A stretch of 64,000 nt of DNA. Source: Mytilus edulis (taxonomy: Eukaryota; Mollusca; Bivalvia; Mytilida; Mytilidae). The position numbers and the translations under genes were made by a program. The notes beneath the pieces were generated by a model. That model worked only from the letters and a program-made list of their open reading frames with translations. It did no database searches and was not told where the DNA came from. Location of the stretch: the NCBI RefSeq assembly GCF_963676685.1, contig NC_092347.1, forward strand, positions 89,592,592 through 89,656,591. Reading direction: 5' to 3'. Shown piece by piece: positions 22,036 through 33,263 of this stretch (its first letter is position 1; every line of letters begins with the position of its first letter).

Positions 22036-22744
22036 TTGAAAATGTAAAGAGGTTTTCTTCTGCTGATCAAATATATCTTTTAGCAAATTTCTTAAAGTCT
22101 TCAAGTATATTTGATAATTTCTTATTCCTTGATCTTTTAGTATCCTCATCTTTAGTATCAATGACATCAGCAAGTAATATCAACCAACATGGAGTAGACA
22201 TTACGTTACACATAAGGTCTATTGTATATGTTACAGTTATTAGCAGTATTACTTTAATAATTTTAAAATAAATATCATCTATGGTACTATAGATAAGACA
22301 GCATTTCCTCCTCAAATAATTATAGGTATCAAAACAGTTCAGAACACTGGATACAGAATCATGTATGATGCACACACTGCATATAGAAGTAGTATTTCAA
22401 ATTTATTTGAAATCCATACAGTTGATTTCAAATACATTTAGTTAAGTTTATATCATGAATTAATAATGTCAATTGATCAGTTGGACAAACTCTAGCTATT
22501 GCTCGTTATTAAAAAAATACAAATATCTGTGAAGTTGTAACACCACAGAAGGTTTAACAGTTTACTTAGAACATAACCAGTGGTGCCATCATTGAAAATA
22601 TCTTATGTCTGAAAAAAATTGTCTTCCAAAGGGTTTGCTTCTTAATTAGGCTTGTTTCTGGTAAATTGCATAAAAAAATATTGGAGGTTCAAAGTGATCT
22701 CTTTTTTAAAATTAGTACAACAAATCCTTTTATTTTACTGTGAA
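22036..22744. other. Unassigned DNA downstream of PDCD7
   Basis: Only short open frames without recognisable similarity are present. A minus-strand AATAAA at 22729-22734 is a possible distal poly(A) signal for PDCD7, about 330 bases after its stop, but a repeat lies between them. Confidence 0.3.
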
Positions 22745-22965
22745 TACCAGAGAAGATATCAAAAGGGCATTCACTAACCATAAGTTAAATACAAACAAAC
22801 AACACCATGGCCAAAGGAAAAATGCAAAAGGACAAACAACAAAAACAAAACGGTATGGTAGAAAACTAAAGACTGAGCAACATGAGCCCCCACAAAAAAA
22901 ACCCCAGGAGAGAACTAGGTGCTCTAGAAGTGTTAGCAGTTTCTGTTCCACATGTGGCACCTAGT
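22745..22965 (+). repeat. Mussel dispersed repeat, family M5
   Basis: The core is CACCATGGCCAAAGGAAAAA, GAAAACTAAAGACTGAGCAA, then TCCACATGTGGCACC. Inverted copies sit at 49690-49830, 51345-51500 and 51885-52085, and partial plus-strand ones at 56890-56985 and 60478-60530. Where the copies extend further they carry TTGACTGTCCCTTTGGTATC or its reverse. Confidence 0.7.
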
Positions 22966-23065
22966 GTGTGGTCAATAAAACAGAAGTTGTTTCTATACAC
23001 TACAATTTAAAAAAAAATGTAAACAATATGAATTTAATAATGATTTTAATTAATAAAGATGTGTT

Positions 23066-26000
23066 TTATGTTTCATCCTTTAGTGCTGATGTCCATATAT
23101 CGCTGGATGGTTTCTCGGGAAGAATAAAGCCATCAGGAATTCTATTGCCTCCTGGTGTTCCCTCCGGTACACTGAATCTGTCCCAATCACATCTACAAAT
23201 ATAAAACAAAATACATTTCAGTTTAAAAGGGGGGATAAAATAAACTAATTTTGGCAGCAATATATGGACTTCATCAGTTATCTTCCCTTATTCAAAGTGT
23301 AAACTATAAATAATTTTTAATAAAACATTTTGCACTCTGAATGCTTTTGATAACTTTTGTTCTTAGGTTGCTCTCTGATTGATATATAGCTGACATCTTT
23401 AGATATTATAGCCATGAGAACAAAATACGTAATGTATCATATTAACATATTGATGTTTGATCTCATCAGACTATACTGATTGACAATCGCACCTTTTCTT
23501 CTTTTATAAAGAAATAATTTAAATATAACCAATTCAATCATTTTTTAATTATGATACTGTATACAGATCTAAAGATAGTTGTCTTAATATATAATCAAGC
23601 TGTGATACTTTATAAAAGTTTCAATCACATTTTTGGCTGTATCTTATGTCATCTTCATCACTAAGAACAAATTCAAAAATTAATGTTCTGATTTCCAAGT
23701 TAAAGATGGAACAAAACCTGAAGGAAATCATCTAGCAATGGGGAAATTCAAAATGATCCTTTTAAGGATGTTCACTTGTCATGTTTTGGGGATTTTGTTC
23801 AGATTTTCAGAACCCTCTAGATCTGGTTTTATCCATTTGAATGTCTTTTTTTTGCCCATTGACCCCATTTTCTTTTTTTTTAATTTTTTACCTGAATACT
23901 GTATATAAGCAATCTGTAAAAGTCTTATACAATTTTAAGTATTATTTGATAGTTTTTGAGATTTAAACTTGTCAATGATAAAGCTACGATAAGTAAGGAG
24001 AGAACATTTTCTCGCCAAAATTTCATTGGCTAATATCTCAAAAACAAGCACATTGACCAATATATTTTTTTGCTCTTTGATTCCTTTATTAATCACCTAT
24101 CAATGTAAAGTAGTGTTTTGAAAAGTTACAGTTCTTCTATAAAAGCATGCAAAACAAATTATTGATCAACTTGCTTGCTAGGTTTGCTTGGTTGTTTGCA
24201 AACAATAGGTAGGCGGAGTTTCAGTCTGTTTTTATATTTACTGGGATTTGATTCGACAATAAGAATTGACATGAAATGAATTTAATGTCTATTGTCCAAT
24301 CATATTCCAGTAAATAGTAAACACACTGAAATAGACTACATACCTGTTGTTTACAAACATCCAAACAAATATAGCAAGCAAGTTAATCAATTGTTTGTTT
24401 TGCATGCTTTAAAAGAAGAACTGTAATTATTTTTAAACTGAGAAGCGAACTCCCTTAATGGCATGAGTAATCAGAGATACAAATTATTGTTTTGCTAGAC
24501 AATTGGCTTCTGCCAACTAATCAACTTTTCTCCATACCTACTTTTTAGAATTTGTTTGAATAGTTCACTTTTAATACAGTATGATTATTTGTATATCTGA
24601 TGGGAGTCATAATAGTACTAACCTGATTTGAAGTAAGGAATCAACAGATACTTGAGCTTGGTCATAATACTGACTAAACATAAACATTGGATCATTCATA
24701 TCTACTGGCTCTGAAATAAAATCAAGAGCTTGGTCATAATACTGACAAAATATAAAACATTGGATCATTCATATCTACTGGCTCTGGAAATAAAATCATG
24801 AGCTTGGTCATAATACTGACAAAACATAAACATTGGATCATTCATATCTACAGGCTCTGGAAATACAAATCATAGGAACACATGCATTTCCAACAGCCAA
24901 TTGAATATTGAAAAGAAATTATGAGCAGCAGGTCTATATCTTAAATACTTTTTAAGCCTGTGTTTTCATAAATGGTAATTGATTGAAATCATAATTTCCT
25001 TTTCCTGTAATTGTTGTATGCAGAATCTCACAATAGTATGTATTTCATTGGTTATTCAAATTCATTGCTTATTTGAAATTTATTATCCATTCAAAATCAT
25101 GTAGTTACATTTAGAATATAATATGAATTTTTCAATATCCCATAAGATCAACCATTTAATCCATGAACTCTGTTGAACAATTTTATCAGTTGACTTTAAA
25201 AATGTGTAAAATTTGTTATTTGGAAACAATTATGTTTTGTATATTATTTAAAAATTTTACCTGATATGTCAATAGTTTATTAAGATCCATCTTTAAAAAA
25301 TTTACTTCAATTTGCAAAATAACAAGATTTTATCAAATGTGAAATATCAAACTATATAACTCTTTATACATGTTATATCTCTGGTAATAAATATATAAAC
25401 CTACATGAAGTTCTTGGGATTTTTCTTGTCTGTTTAAATGAAAACATATAAATTATTACAAATGTAAATTTTATTTACCTGATTCACCAAATAATAATTG
25501 ATCATCTTTCTTTTGTCTTTTTATTTCAAGACTACGTAAAATCTGTTGTAATTTCTCTCTTTCTTTCTCCTTGTTTTCTTCCTGTTCTATATCCAACATC
25601 ACCTATTAACAATAAATTTGACATAGTGACTCTGATTAAGCTACATGACTACTACTGCCTTTTTAACTTGAAGCTCTGTACTTTTATGTTGAAGGTAATT
25701 GTGAACTATATGGATAACTTTAATTTACATACCAATAGAAAGTCCAGCATATATCTACTACTTCAGAATTGATGGTTGAACTTAATAATTATTTTAAGAA
25801 AGGCATTTCCTTGGCTTTATATACATGAGAACTATCAATAGAGAACTTCTTTAAATCCCCAGCATTAGGACTCTGATAAGACAGATGTCTAATTACCAAT
25901 CATACCACATACCCTTGTTTTACATTAGTTTTCTATAAAGATATTTTGGGAATTGAAGTTGGAGATAATTAAGGAATATGTTATAATTAATACTTGATCG

Positions 26001-29000
26001 AGAATAAATACTAGTGCAATAATATTTCTCCTATATTGCCACAAGATGGATGAATGAAATTTCAAGATGAATGATCTCATTAATTATAAACTATTTTCCT
26101 TTTAATACACTATTCCCAAATATTTAATGGATTTGTCACCAAGTCCATTCTCATATATCATACATACCAAGTGGAAAGATGAACATTATTTAAGTCACCT
26201 CATATTTATACCAATATGACTTTATCAATTGTTTTTGTTGCTTTGAAATATAATGTAAGATGAATTAAAGGCAATAAGATTAATGTCAACTCCATGAGAT
26301 GATTTAACTGATAGGGACATTACTAACCTGCAGTGCTTTATTTTCAGCAGTATAAACTTTCTTTTGTGTTTTCACAACATCCAGACAATCTTGAACTTTA
26401 TCCTCAAAATCTGCATCACTCTCTGGTTTGGTGTTTACTCCTTAAATGGTCAAATATTTAGTTTAAATCAAAAGAAGAGAAACTTACACTTAATTATACT
26501 TTATATATAAAACATTCCCATCCTGCTATGAACAAAATCTTATCAGAGAAAATATACCCATCCCATTATGAGTGTGGAAAAATTTTGGTGTAATTTAAAC
26601 TTTCAAAATCATACAGCCATTATTACAGAAATAAAAAAAATATTCGTTTAGTAGGTCTCGGATATTTCCAATAAGGTATTTTTTTAATGAGTGTTAAAAC
26701 TATGAGTCACTGTAGCTCCCTTTTTTCACCTGATAAGATCTTGAAGAGAATCTTTGTATCAATATAAGATCAATTATTCACAGAGTTTGGTCACTCATAA
26801 ATAACCTGTTTAATTAAAAAATCCTGTTTTATTTTAATTTTATATAAGATCATACAGGTATTATTTCTACTAAGTAAGGAGTAAAGAGAAGCATTTTTGT
26901 AACAAACCTTGCTGTAATAATCTATCTTTCCTCAATTTTCTGAGTTTAGTCAGATTTTTCAGTAAATCTGTGGCTCTTGTAATATCTTGTGTTTTCTTTC
27001 TGATTTCACCCAGAACTTTGTCTGCAATCTGCTTCAACTCTTTTTGCTGTATAATACACCAAAACGGAAATATATGAATAGGGCTTCTCAACTCATGTAA
27101 ATAATAACTACATAAAACAGGCATTCTGCTATCGGTATAAAATCAAGGTAATACATAAATTTTAATGGGTTAAAAAAATTATTTTCTAGACCAAGCTTCA
27201 ACGGGAATGCACAAAGTTCTTTCTTCAATGTTCTTAAAAGTTTTCAGTCGATATAAGCATATAAAATGTATTAATTATCTTGGTTATTTTAACATGTTTA
27301 ATACATTTTGTCATCCATAAAAAATGAACAGATCTAATTTTTATGTTGGAAAAATTATCATGAAATTCTTTCTTTGTAAAGCTTTAACGTTTTTTTCACA
27401 TCACAGCCCATAGATACATTAACAAACACTACCTGTCTTTTGTTACCGTATTTATCATGGACTTTCTTTAACCTCCCATCTATTTCCTTGTGTAATTGTT
27501 CTCTCTGTTCTAATTCTCTCTGTCTGGATAAATATTTCTCTTCTCTTTGTTTCTTAATCCTCTCCTAAAATGAAAGTTCATTCAATTATAAGCAAACAAA
27601 AATTCTAGTGAGAAAAATAAAATGTTGGTCATTTTGCTTTTCTTGATGTGTTGTTGTTCATGGAGAATTACCCAAAACATATTTCAAATTTGAGATCAAT
27701 ATTAGCTGTTTGTTAGAATAAATTTGTACATGCATATGGTATTTTACTAAAATCTTTCAAAATAAATTAATGTTTATAACAATTAATATTCTGTTTATCT
27801 TGGTATGCATCTATCCTTTAAGGTTGTTTTGTATTTGTTAGCTGTTGGTTTTGTTTTTTTAATTAATTTTGTAATATCTGCCAGAAGATATGATAGTCCA
27901 GTTATCAATATATATTTGTTCCACGTAACAGAAGTTTCCTACATACTTTTTTGTATAAACAATGCAATAAAATTTGTTCCTTTGCCCTTTATTCAGTAAG
28001 AAACAAATACTGTAATATTTGTTCCAGTGGCAATAATATTACAGAATATTTTTTTGACTTTCATTATGACAGAACTTCTATTTCATGTCGAAGGTGCTGG
28101 TGGTGAGATTCAGTGTGATTTATAGTGTTATCCTGTCTTAAATTATTTGTAAAAAACAAACTACACCAAACTAAGAAAATTGAACTACAAAATTGAATTT
28201 TAACTGGCTTGAAATATCTTTTTTCAATACCTCTGATTATTAGTATCTCCATAATCAGAAATGTTTTGTCATTTACAAATTTAAATTTAATTGATGGAAT
28301 TCTAATAATTTTAATCTAGCGATATATATATATTTAGTGTATTGTAACCCATGGACAGACCTAAACTTAAGTGACATAGTTTTAGTGTTAAGGTATTCAA
28401 AATCTTTACTCTGTAATGTAATGTAAAATTGTGATATGTTTGTTGTACAACTTCATATCTGTTCATGATATCACCAGTTTCTAGACTCTTTGAATATAAT
28501 CATATCTATGTGTTCCTGTACTGTGTCAATTTTTTTCTTTCAAAATTTAGACTTTTAGAATGGTGACATCATGTTATCCAAGAAAAAAAAAGTTCAAAGA
28601 AATACTTTAACTAAACTATGAAAAACATCCAAATAAAAACTATGATAAAACAAGGGTCATGGACGTCTGAACTGATATCAATTCAACTGCAAACAAAGTA
28701 ATTTGCAGTTAAAAGATTTGTTGAATCAGATCATAGAATGAATGAAATGTCAACAGTAATTGAAGCTGAAAGGATATAATACAGTAATGCAAAAGGATAT
28801 TTGTATAAACAGGCTAATAGTATTCTTTTTGTCCAGCTAGAATGTTCACATACTGAAAATAATACAAAAAATAAAGTTATTTCCAAATTTCATTTAATTT
28901 TTTTATATGATGTTGTGTTTATAGTATTCATCTAATTATTTTATATTCCATAATCATTTTACAAACAATACACAAGGCGTTAGAACTTTTTACCATTCAT

Positions 29001-32000
29001 TATCCCAACGTTATCAAATTAACCAATGTTTGGATGAACAAAATTACTGGACCCGACTTCATTTGTTTGTCAACTCTTCTTGTACAAACACCGCTTATTC
29101 ATACATCTAACTTTAGTTTTTTATGTACAAATGTATAAAGTAATTTTTCTTTAAGCATTTAATGAAAACTATCTTCATACATGTTATATGTGTCAGTACA
29201 GTACAGTTAATACAGCTAAAACATTGCCCTTTTCAGGTTTTCTTAAAATGTTTTGAATGAATTTACTTTGCCAACCCTAGACACATGATCTCATCTACTT
29301 ATTCAAGATAAAAACAAATTAATAACAAATGAATGTGTTTCTACTTATACACGCACTGTACATGTATTATAATTTAAACCTGAAACTAACCTTCTTTTTG
29401 ATGAACCTTATAACTGATACTTTTGAAATAAATTGAAAATCATAACTTCATAAGGGAACTAAATAAACTGGGATAATTTGATTCCAAAAGGATATGAAGG
29501 ATCAAAGCTCAAAACCATATCATCTATCAGCTACAAAATTTCTGGCAAAGACAATGATCAAATTATATTACATGAATTGTAATACAAAGGGAGGAGGATT
29601 CTTATGGTTGAGGAGTCTTAAATAGAAGGTTTGGGTTAATGGTACATGAATAACTAAAGCCTTTTATTATTTTCATAACCATTGGATATTTCAGGAAAAT
29701 TCTGAGCTGTTTAAAGTTTTGCACAACTTTGACACAACAAATTAATAGCTTTCAACAAACCCTTTTTTGCATCCTCTTCTTAACTTTCATTCTTAAATCC
29801 AGAACATCTACTGTGGACAAATATTTCCTTATGGCATCCATTTCATCCTGTACAAATATAGACATTTCGAAATTATTTTCAAAAATAAAATAAAGATATT
29901 ATTGGTATTCAAATGAAGAAATTTTAATGAATCATTTCAATCATGTCAATATGTATGTAATGTATGTGATTAGATCCATACACATGTACATTGTAGGTAC
30001 AAATGTATTGGTACTAAAAACAATTGTTACATCATTCAGCAGTATACATTATATATATGTAAATTTATTTAAATGAATTCCATCTTTTTCAAGTTTCAAT
30101 TATTTGCACAAAGCATTAAAAAATCAGCAATCAAACAATTATCTATACATTCTATATGCATGATACAGATGTATGTTTAACATACAAATGTACATGTACA
30201 CATCCCATACAAAAAAAATCCATAACAACTAACAACATGGAACATCTGGATTCCTGTATAGTTTAAATATTTCTCTTCCATGATTCTTTATAGTTCTTTC
30301 ATACCTTCAATTTATTAGTTGTTCTCATTTCTTCCTCAATCTGATGTTGATCACATGATTTTAAAATCTTGATCTGTTTTTGAAGGGATGCCATCAGAAA
30401 CATCATTCTTTTTGTTTTTTCTTGGACATCATATAGCTGAAACATATTATGAAAATTGAAAAAGATGTGTATAAATAAAGCAATCTTGCATTAAACCCTA
30501 CAAAATTTCAACTGAAATATATACTTTTTGCATAAAGAATTAAAAGTTTTTCCAACATGCACATTTAAATGCTTTGCATACAATGTTTGTACATTGTAAA
30601 GACAAAATGTTTGAGACTTTACTTTGTAACAACTACTGCTTCCCTTAGTTGGTATCTCAAGGAAAACAGACTTGCTGTAACCCTAGCCTGGTCCCTTACA
30701 TACATTTGTATAACCAACATGACCAATCAACAAGTGTACACATGTATATCTTAACACCTGTAGATGGTTTAATCATGTCCAGTTTTATTTACATTAACTT
30801 AACAATTTTTTAGGGGAAAAGATCCTTAGCTTTGACTTGTTTGATGGTCTCAACCTGTGTGATATATGCAATAGTCCAACAAAAAGGTAAATTAATGTCT
30901 GTTAAGAGTTAAAACTTTACTTGCAACTTTGAAACTTACACATATAATACGTTTTGGCCTGACCCATAGAGTCTTGTACTTTGAACAAAATTGAGGTTGC
31001 TGTCTAATTGATGTGTACCCTACATTATGTAGCTACAAGTACACGAGACATGAAGTACAATGTCATGAATGAAACATTTATCACATCACAATACAGTTCA
31101 ATAATTCAATCGATTGAATCTTGTTTGTCTATCATTGGAATGTTGCAATACTTATTTTAGAATTGTACTTCAGCGTATTTTCACTAGATCATTTATGACA
31201 CTGCTCATCTATATATATTGATATATAGATTGAGTATTGTTAGCCGGTAAACAGACAGAGAGTCACAAGACATGAAGTCACAAATTTGATAGGTCAAAAA
31301 GTCACAGGACAAAAAGTCACATATAATTCTTCAACAATTGTTTGAATATACATGTATAAGAGAAAGATCCAGAAATATTTTCTTTTTACTACATACATAT
31401 GTATATTAATTTTTCAGATAAGGAAATTTGTCACAGGTTTTGATAAATGAAAATTCATCACATTTTAATCATGCAAAGAATATATTTCTTAGCACCATGA
31501 AGACATTTGTGTACCAAGCAACTTTGACATTTTGTTTTAATAACAATTATTTGATCATTATTGATATTTATTGAAAACATTTTAATTACAAAATTAAAGT
31601 TGCCTTTTATATCATTGTATATAATAGTTCAAGAAAAAACAAAAATATTCGTTTTTAAATTTGTGTTTTCTTGTTCAAAGAAATATACATGTAGTCTCAA
31701 AACTGAATTGTGACTTTTTGTCCTGTGATTTTCTGTCCTACATTTTTGCTAGCCAATTCTTACATTAACTGGTGTTTTGACACATTCTTTTTTCTGGACC
31801 TTCCAATCATCAGATTGTATTCCTTTTCTATCAAGCCATGATTTTATCCACTCTGTATCTTTTTCTTTCCCTGGCAGTACAGTTGCATGTTCTGTCTGAA
31901 TTAATTCTTTTTTAAGTTGAAACGGCTGCTGGTGGTGCTGCTGAATTTGCTGATTCATAACTGGCTTGAGTGGAGGAGGATGAGAATTTGGAGGAAACGG

Positions 32001-33011
32001 ATTTGAACCTGCGTAGGGTTTTGGTTGAAAATTAGGTGGTGGAAATGGATTAGGAAATCTGTTCATTGGTGGTGGCATTCCAAGCTGATTATTTCTGAAT
32101 TGCATATCATTTTGCAAAAATGAATTGGAAGGAGGTGGACAATTTGGGATCATCATTTGTACAGGTTGAACTGATTCAGGAACACTAACATGACTAAGTC
32201 CTTGGTAGTCCAATGGTTTTGTAAATTGGTGAATTTGAGGATTTGTATGATCTTGTTGTCTATTGTCAAACGGTTTTTCAGTTTGTGCGAAACTCAAAGA
32301 ACCCAGCAATTCAGAACTTTGTTGAGGTGATATTATGCTTGACCTTTGCACAAGTGTGGTGCTTTCATCCTGATCAGGAATAACATCAAGACCTGGAATT
32401 TGCATATTCTGTGAATTGAAAGTTGATTTTGATTTTTGTATTTCTTCTTGTGCAACTTTTGTAAAAAAGTTTCCACTACCTTTACTGTCAAGAATTTCAT
32501 TCTTCTGATCATTCATTGACCAGTTAAAAGGTTTTTGATCATTCATCGACATGTTGATAAGTGGAGCCTGGTGATAGCCATCGATTGATGTTTGAGGTGT
32601 AATTCTCGAGTCAGAACTGTATTTTGCCATGCCAGTCCTATTGCGATTTGGATCTCTCATAGACATAGAAGTGTTTAGCTCCCAGCTTGAAGGTTGTGAT
32701 TGGTCTTGTTGGCTGCCTTGTGTTTGCCCTTGGTTGTATATTGGAAATGAAGAAGGCCCTTGTGGTCTACTACTTTGAACATTGCGATTATCAACTCTTT
32801 CTTCAAATGAGCGTTGATTTTGCCCGTGTTCATTATTTGGAAAATTGGACGTGATAGTGTTTGTGTTTTGAAACCTTCTTGGTTGGTTATTTCTTGGGGT
32901 GTACTGTCCCGGTGTTCGTGGAGGAAAATTGTGTCTCTGGTTTTGGCCTCGTGTGACAAATCGAGGATTTGCAGGCCGAAAGTTCTTTCTGCTGTTATTT
33001 CGACTGTACAT
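23066..33011 (-). CDS. PDCD7: PDCD7 (U11/U12 snRNP 59 kDa protein), nine coding exons
   Basis: Minor-spliceosome protein of the U11/U12 di-snRNP. Coding exons, in transcript order: 33011-31764, 30436-30305, 29847-29761, 27564-27433, 27046-26908, 26440-26328, 25602-25479, 24710-24623, 23192-23066. All have AG/GT borders and phases close to 2190 nt (729 aa plus stop). Exon 1 (residues 1-416) is disordered and rich in Pro, Gln, Asn and Arg. Residues about 417-660 are Lys/Glu-rich coiled coil. The C-terminus is diagnostic: DPMFMFSQYYDQA, SLLQIR, CDWDRFSVPEGTPGGN, then DGFILPEKPSSDIWTSA, matching the conserved end of animal PDCD7. It is longer than the roughly 485-aa human protein because of the N-terminus. 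No U12-type introns: donors are GTAAGA, GTATGA, GTTTGT, GTAGTG, GTTAGT and GTAAAT. It is head-to-head with PTAR1. Confidence 0.92.
23762..24458. mobile_element. TTAA-bounded MITE (piggyBac-like), copy 2, in the last PDCD7 intron
   Basis: It begins TTAAGGATGTTCACTTGTCA and ends AGCGAACTCCCTTAA, the same ends as the copy at 13555-13895. Without a nested 295-bp element it would be about 400 bp. It lies between PDCD7 exons 8 and 9, and no splice site is affected. Confidence 0.7.
24129..24423. mobile_element. Mariner-like foldback MITE nested in the TTAA element
   Basis: Its two halves are inverted repeats of about 115-120 bp (left starts CAGTTCTTCTATAAAAGCAT; the right half reversed starts CAGTTCTTCTTTTAAAGCAT). 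It is flanked by TA on both sides (24127-24128 and 24424-24425). A CAGT terminus plus TA duplication suits a Tc1/mariner-derived MITE. No transposase is coded. Insertion into the TTAA element dates it as younger. Confidence 0.7.
24643..24870 (-). repeat. Three tandem copies of a PDCD7 exon 8 segment
   Basis: The segment from the 3' splice site through about 54 bases of exon 8 is present three times, at 24654, 24726 and 24800 (spacings 72 and 74). The copy nearest exon 9 is the functional one, because only it continues to the GT donor at 24622. The two upstream copies keep the polypyrimidine-AG but run into the next acceptor. One copy carries an extra T, and the spacings are not both multiples of three. 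Confidence 0.9.
31292..31739. mobile_element. Inverted-repeat element just after PDCD7 exon 1
   Basis: 31292-31320 and 31710-31739 form an inverted repeat of about 30 bp with three differences, built on GTCACAGGACAAAAAGTCAC. Further partial GTCACAAGACATGAAGTCAC words lie just outside the left arm (31262-31281). The right arm starts 24 bases downstream of the exon 1 donor (31763). No coding sequence. Confidence 0.55.
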
Positions 33012-33263
33012 CTTTCTTATCCGTTTCTAATTAAAAAGTTGTTTTTTTTGGTTGGATTTTCATGTGCGCTGACATCTTTAATCTCGTATATTCGTGACTT
33101 TAATTTTATTGTTAATTGCAGCAATAAAAAATTTTATTGTGTAAAAGAGATTCATAATAGACAAAAATATTTATATTTGGCGTTCAAAATACAAAATAAT
33201 AATAAAAAGAACAGTATATTATCTTTTTGTGCGACATCACGTGATCATAACAAAAAATCCAAA
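33012..33263. promoter_or_regulatory. Divergent PDCD7/PTAR1 promoter
   Basis: Only 252 bp separates the two start codons, which point away from each other, so both transcripts must begin here. The region is AT-rich without an obvious TATA for either gene. A perfect 10-bp palindrome ATCACGTGAT, with a CACGTG E-box core, lies at 33236-33245, 18 bp before the PTAR1 ATG. The PTAR1 ATG has A at -3, a good start context. Shared regulation is an inference from the geometry. Confidence 0.7.

Noticed and set aside
23066-33011. U12-type introns in PDCD7, which would be a neat self-regulatory loop
   Set aside because: None of the eight donors has ATATCC or GTATCC; all are ordinary GT-AG introns.
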